From an uncultured Burkholderiales bacterium (GTDB lineage: Bacteria; Pseudomonadota; Gammaproteobacteria; Burkholderiales; Burkholderiaceae_C), in assembly GCA_903926695.1 (NCBI GenBank), contig CAIYKK010000537.1, forward strand, positions 1-7,003: a DNA stretch of 7,003 nucleotides, written 5' to 3'. Position numbers and translations under genes: made by a program. Numbering within the stretch: position 1 is the stretch's first letter; every line of letters begins with the position of its first letter. Of the stretch, positions 5,894-7,003 are shown piece after piece. Below the pieces are notes generated by a model that saw only the letters and a program-made list of their open reading frames with translations, was not told the DNA's origin and ran no database searches.

Positions 5894-7003
5894 CTAAAAA
5901 AGTTTCTGCAGCATGGCGCGGAAAAACCCGCTGGCCTCGGTTCGCACGGGGCGCACAGGGCGCGCAGGCCGGGGCGTCGCCGGGCGCGACAAGGCGGCAG
6001 CGCCCGCCGCCACGGCCACCAGACTGAGGCTTCCCAGCCCCGAGACGGTGGACAGCAAAATAAAACGCGAAATTTCACCGGGGTCTTGCTCGGGAAAGGC
6101 GGCGCGCAGATTGGACAGGGTTTGCGGCAGCCGCACGCAGATGGCGGCGAGCTGCAGCGGCAGGTTGCCCACGCCGGGAATGCGGGTGAAGCCGGGCATG
6201 CTGGTCAGCGTCAGCTCGGCGTCGCGCAGGGCCGGGGGCGTCTGGCGTCCGAGCGAGGATTCGGCCAGCGTCCACAAAAAAGTGTCCAGCGCGGTGCGGG
6301 TGTAGTGGCTCTGGCTGGCGCGTTGCTGCGCCTGATTGGCGTCGAGTTCGCGCACATTCATGGCGGCGACGGCGCTGCCATCGTGGACAAGGCGCTCCAG
6401 CATGGCGGGCGCGACGTTGTGAACCACCCAGCCTTCAGCGGGATGGAGCACGATGGAATGATGCAGCGTCAGGCGCAGCTCCTGCACGCGGCCACTGGCC
6501 ATCATGTCGAGCAGCCGCCCCAGCAGGCGGTGGCGCTGCAAATCGGGAAACATGGTGCGGAGCGCGTGCAGGCTCTCGTGCAGCGGCAGGGCCGCGTGGG
6601 CGATGTGTCGGCGCTGCGCAGATGCCAGCGCGGGCGCGGCGGGCCGCATGAACATAGCGGCAGGCGGCGCTTGAGTCGCTGAGTGCGCTATGGCGGCTGA
6701 CTGCGCTGCGGTAGCGGGCGCTGCGGCGGCAGATGATGCGGCGGCGGGCGCTGCGACAGGCCGGGCAGCAAAGGGCGGCGGCGCGGCGGGCCGGGCAGCA
6801 AAGGGCTGCGGGCTGGCGGTGCGGCCCGGCGCGCAAACGCCCAGCCCCAAGCGGCCCAAGGCGGCACGCATGTCTTCGCTGGTGTAAGGCTTGACCAGGC
6901 AGTGCAGCCGCTGGCGGCTATGGCCCTGCGCCTTGTCCGGCCAGACGGTGTTGGCCGACAGCAGCAGCAAAGCGCTTTGCCCGCCCAGCAGCCTGATCAG
7001 ATC
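5894..7003 (-). CDS. Response regulator with C-terminal region of unknown function (5' end off window)
   Basis: The reading frame is open to the right edge, so the start and most of the receiver domain are missing; 369 residues are visible. Residues 1 to about 53 look like the end of a receiver (REC) domain: helix three, strand four ending LLLSANT, and strand five ending CLVKPY with the conserved Lys-Pro at 38-39. The phospho-accepting Asp would lie off window. A low-complexity Ala/Pro linker (about 60-130) contains two copies of PFAARP. The C-terminal region (about 136-340) matches no output domain I recognise and lacks an obvious helix-turn-helix, GGDEF, EAL, HD-GYP or AAA module. Residues 314-338 form an uncharged hydrophobic stretch followed by an Arg/Pro-rich tail and a short amphipathic end (GFFRAMLQKLF), which might contact the membrane. 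The stop lies five bases before the GTPase start, so this protein probably feeds a phosphorylation signal into that switch. The frame and REC remnant are secure; the output role is inference. Confidence 0.82.
   Translation of the reverse strand, partial: DLIRLLGGQSALLLLSANTVWPDKAQGHSRQRLHCLVKPYTSEDMRAALGRLGLGVCAPGRTASPQPFAARPAAPPPFAARPVAAPAAASSAAAAPATAAQSAAIAHSATQAPPAAMFMRPAAPALASAQRRHIAHAALPLHESLHALRTMFPDLQRHRLLGRLLDMMASGRVQELRLTLHHSIVLHPAEGWVVHNVAPAMLERLVHDGSAVAAMNVRELDANQAQQRASQSHYTRTALDTFLWTLAESSLGRQTPPALRDAELTLTSMPGFTRIPGVGNLPLQLAAICVRLPQTLSNLRAAFPEQDPGEISRFILLSTVSGLGSLSLVAVAAGAAALSRPATPRPARPVRPVRTEASGFFRAMLQKLF
6759..6806. repeat. 18-bp direct repeat, 30-bp period, in the Ala/Pro linker
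   Basis: The sequence ggccgggcagcaaagggc occurs exactly at 6759-6776 and again at 6789-6806. The 30-base period equals ten codons, so it duplicates PFAARP in the linker of the receiver-domain protein without changing frame. This is a typical slippage or tandem-duplication mark in a disordered linker, and copy number may differ between strains. Confidence 0.8.

Noticed and set aside
1..7003. CRISPR array, insertion sequence, tRNA, rRNA or phage genes
   Set aside because: No regularly spaced repeats, transposase or integrase sequence, terminal inverted repeats or structural RNA was seen on reading both strands.

Overview
This 7 kb window has high GC content and carries six protein-coding genes, all on the minus strand. 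They are best read from the right edge to the left. The organism is probably a betaproteobacterium of the order Burkholderiales, perhaps Comamonadaceae. That placement is an inference from the high GC, the type of PHB depolymerase, the stand-alone GspE/PulE-type ATPase beside a spermidine-synthase-like gene, and the general look of the proteins. No rRNA or other phylogenetic marker is present.

Right third (4672-7003): a tightly packed three-gene unit. The first gene runs off the right edge. It encodes the last part of a response-regulator receiver domain, a long Ala/Pro-rich linker and a C-terminal region I do not recognise. Five bases later comes a small Ras-like GTPase of the COG2229/CvnD/MglA-like type. 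Its stop codon overlaps the start of the third gene (ATGA). The third protein has a C-terminal half that looks like a divergent roadblock/LC7 domain, the usual partner fold of such GTPases. Together they suggest a signalling switch of receiver, GTPase and GTPase regulator.

Middle (1903-4529): after a 142-base gap come a spermidine-synthase-like protein that lacks the standard glycine-rich aminopropyltransferase motif, and, 50 bases on, an intact hexameric secretion/pilus-type ATPase (GspE/PulE/PilB family). The ATPase has all its nucleotide-binding motifs and a four-cysteine zinc site. No secretin, pilin or inner-membrane platform gene lies nearby, so it is an orphan within this window.

Left third (1-1815): a secreted PHB depolymerase with a signal peptide, a type 2 (circularly permuted) catalytic domain and a fibronectin type III domain, but apparently no full substrate-binding domain. 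It has a clear Shine-Dalgarno sequence and is followed by two tandem intrinsic terminators that close the minus-strand unit. The remaining AT-rich bases at the left edge hold one short inverted repeat and no gene.

The most interesting reading is that the GTPase, the roadblock-like protein and the receiver protein form a small polarity or activation switch. Myxococcus MglA/MglB/RomR and the Streptomyces conservons are the established parallels. Its target could be the nearby PulE-type motor ATPase, and an extracellular PHB depolymerase (a typical type II secretion cargo) lies next to that ATPase. The functional link is inference from gene order only.
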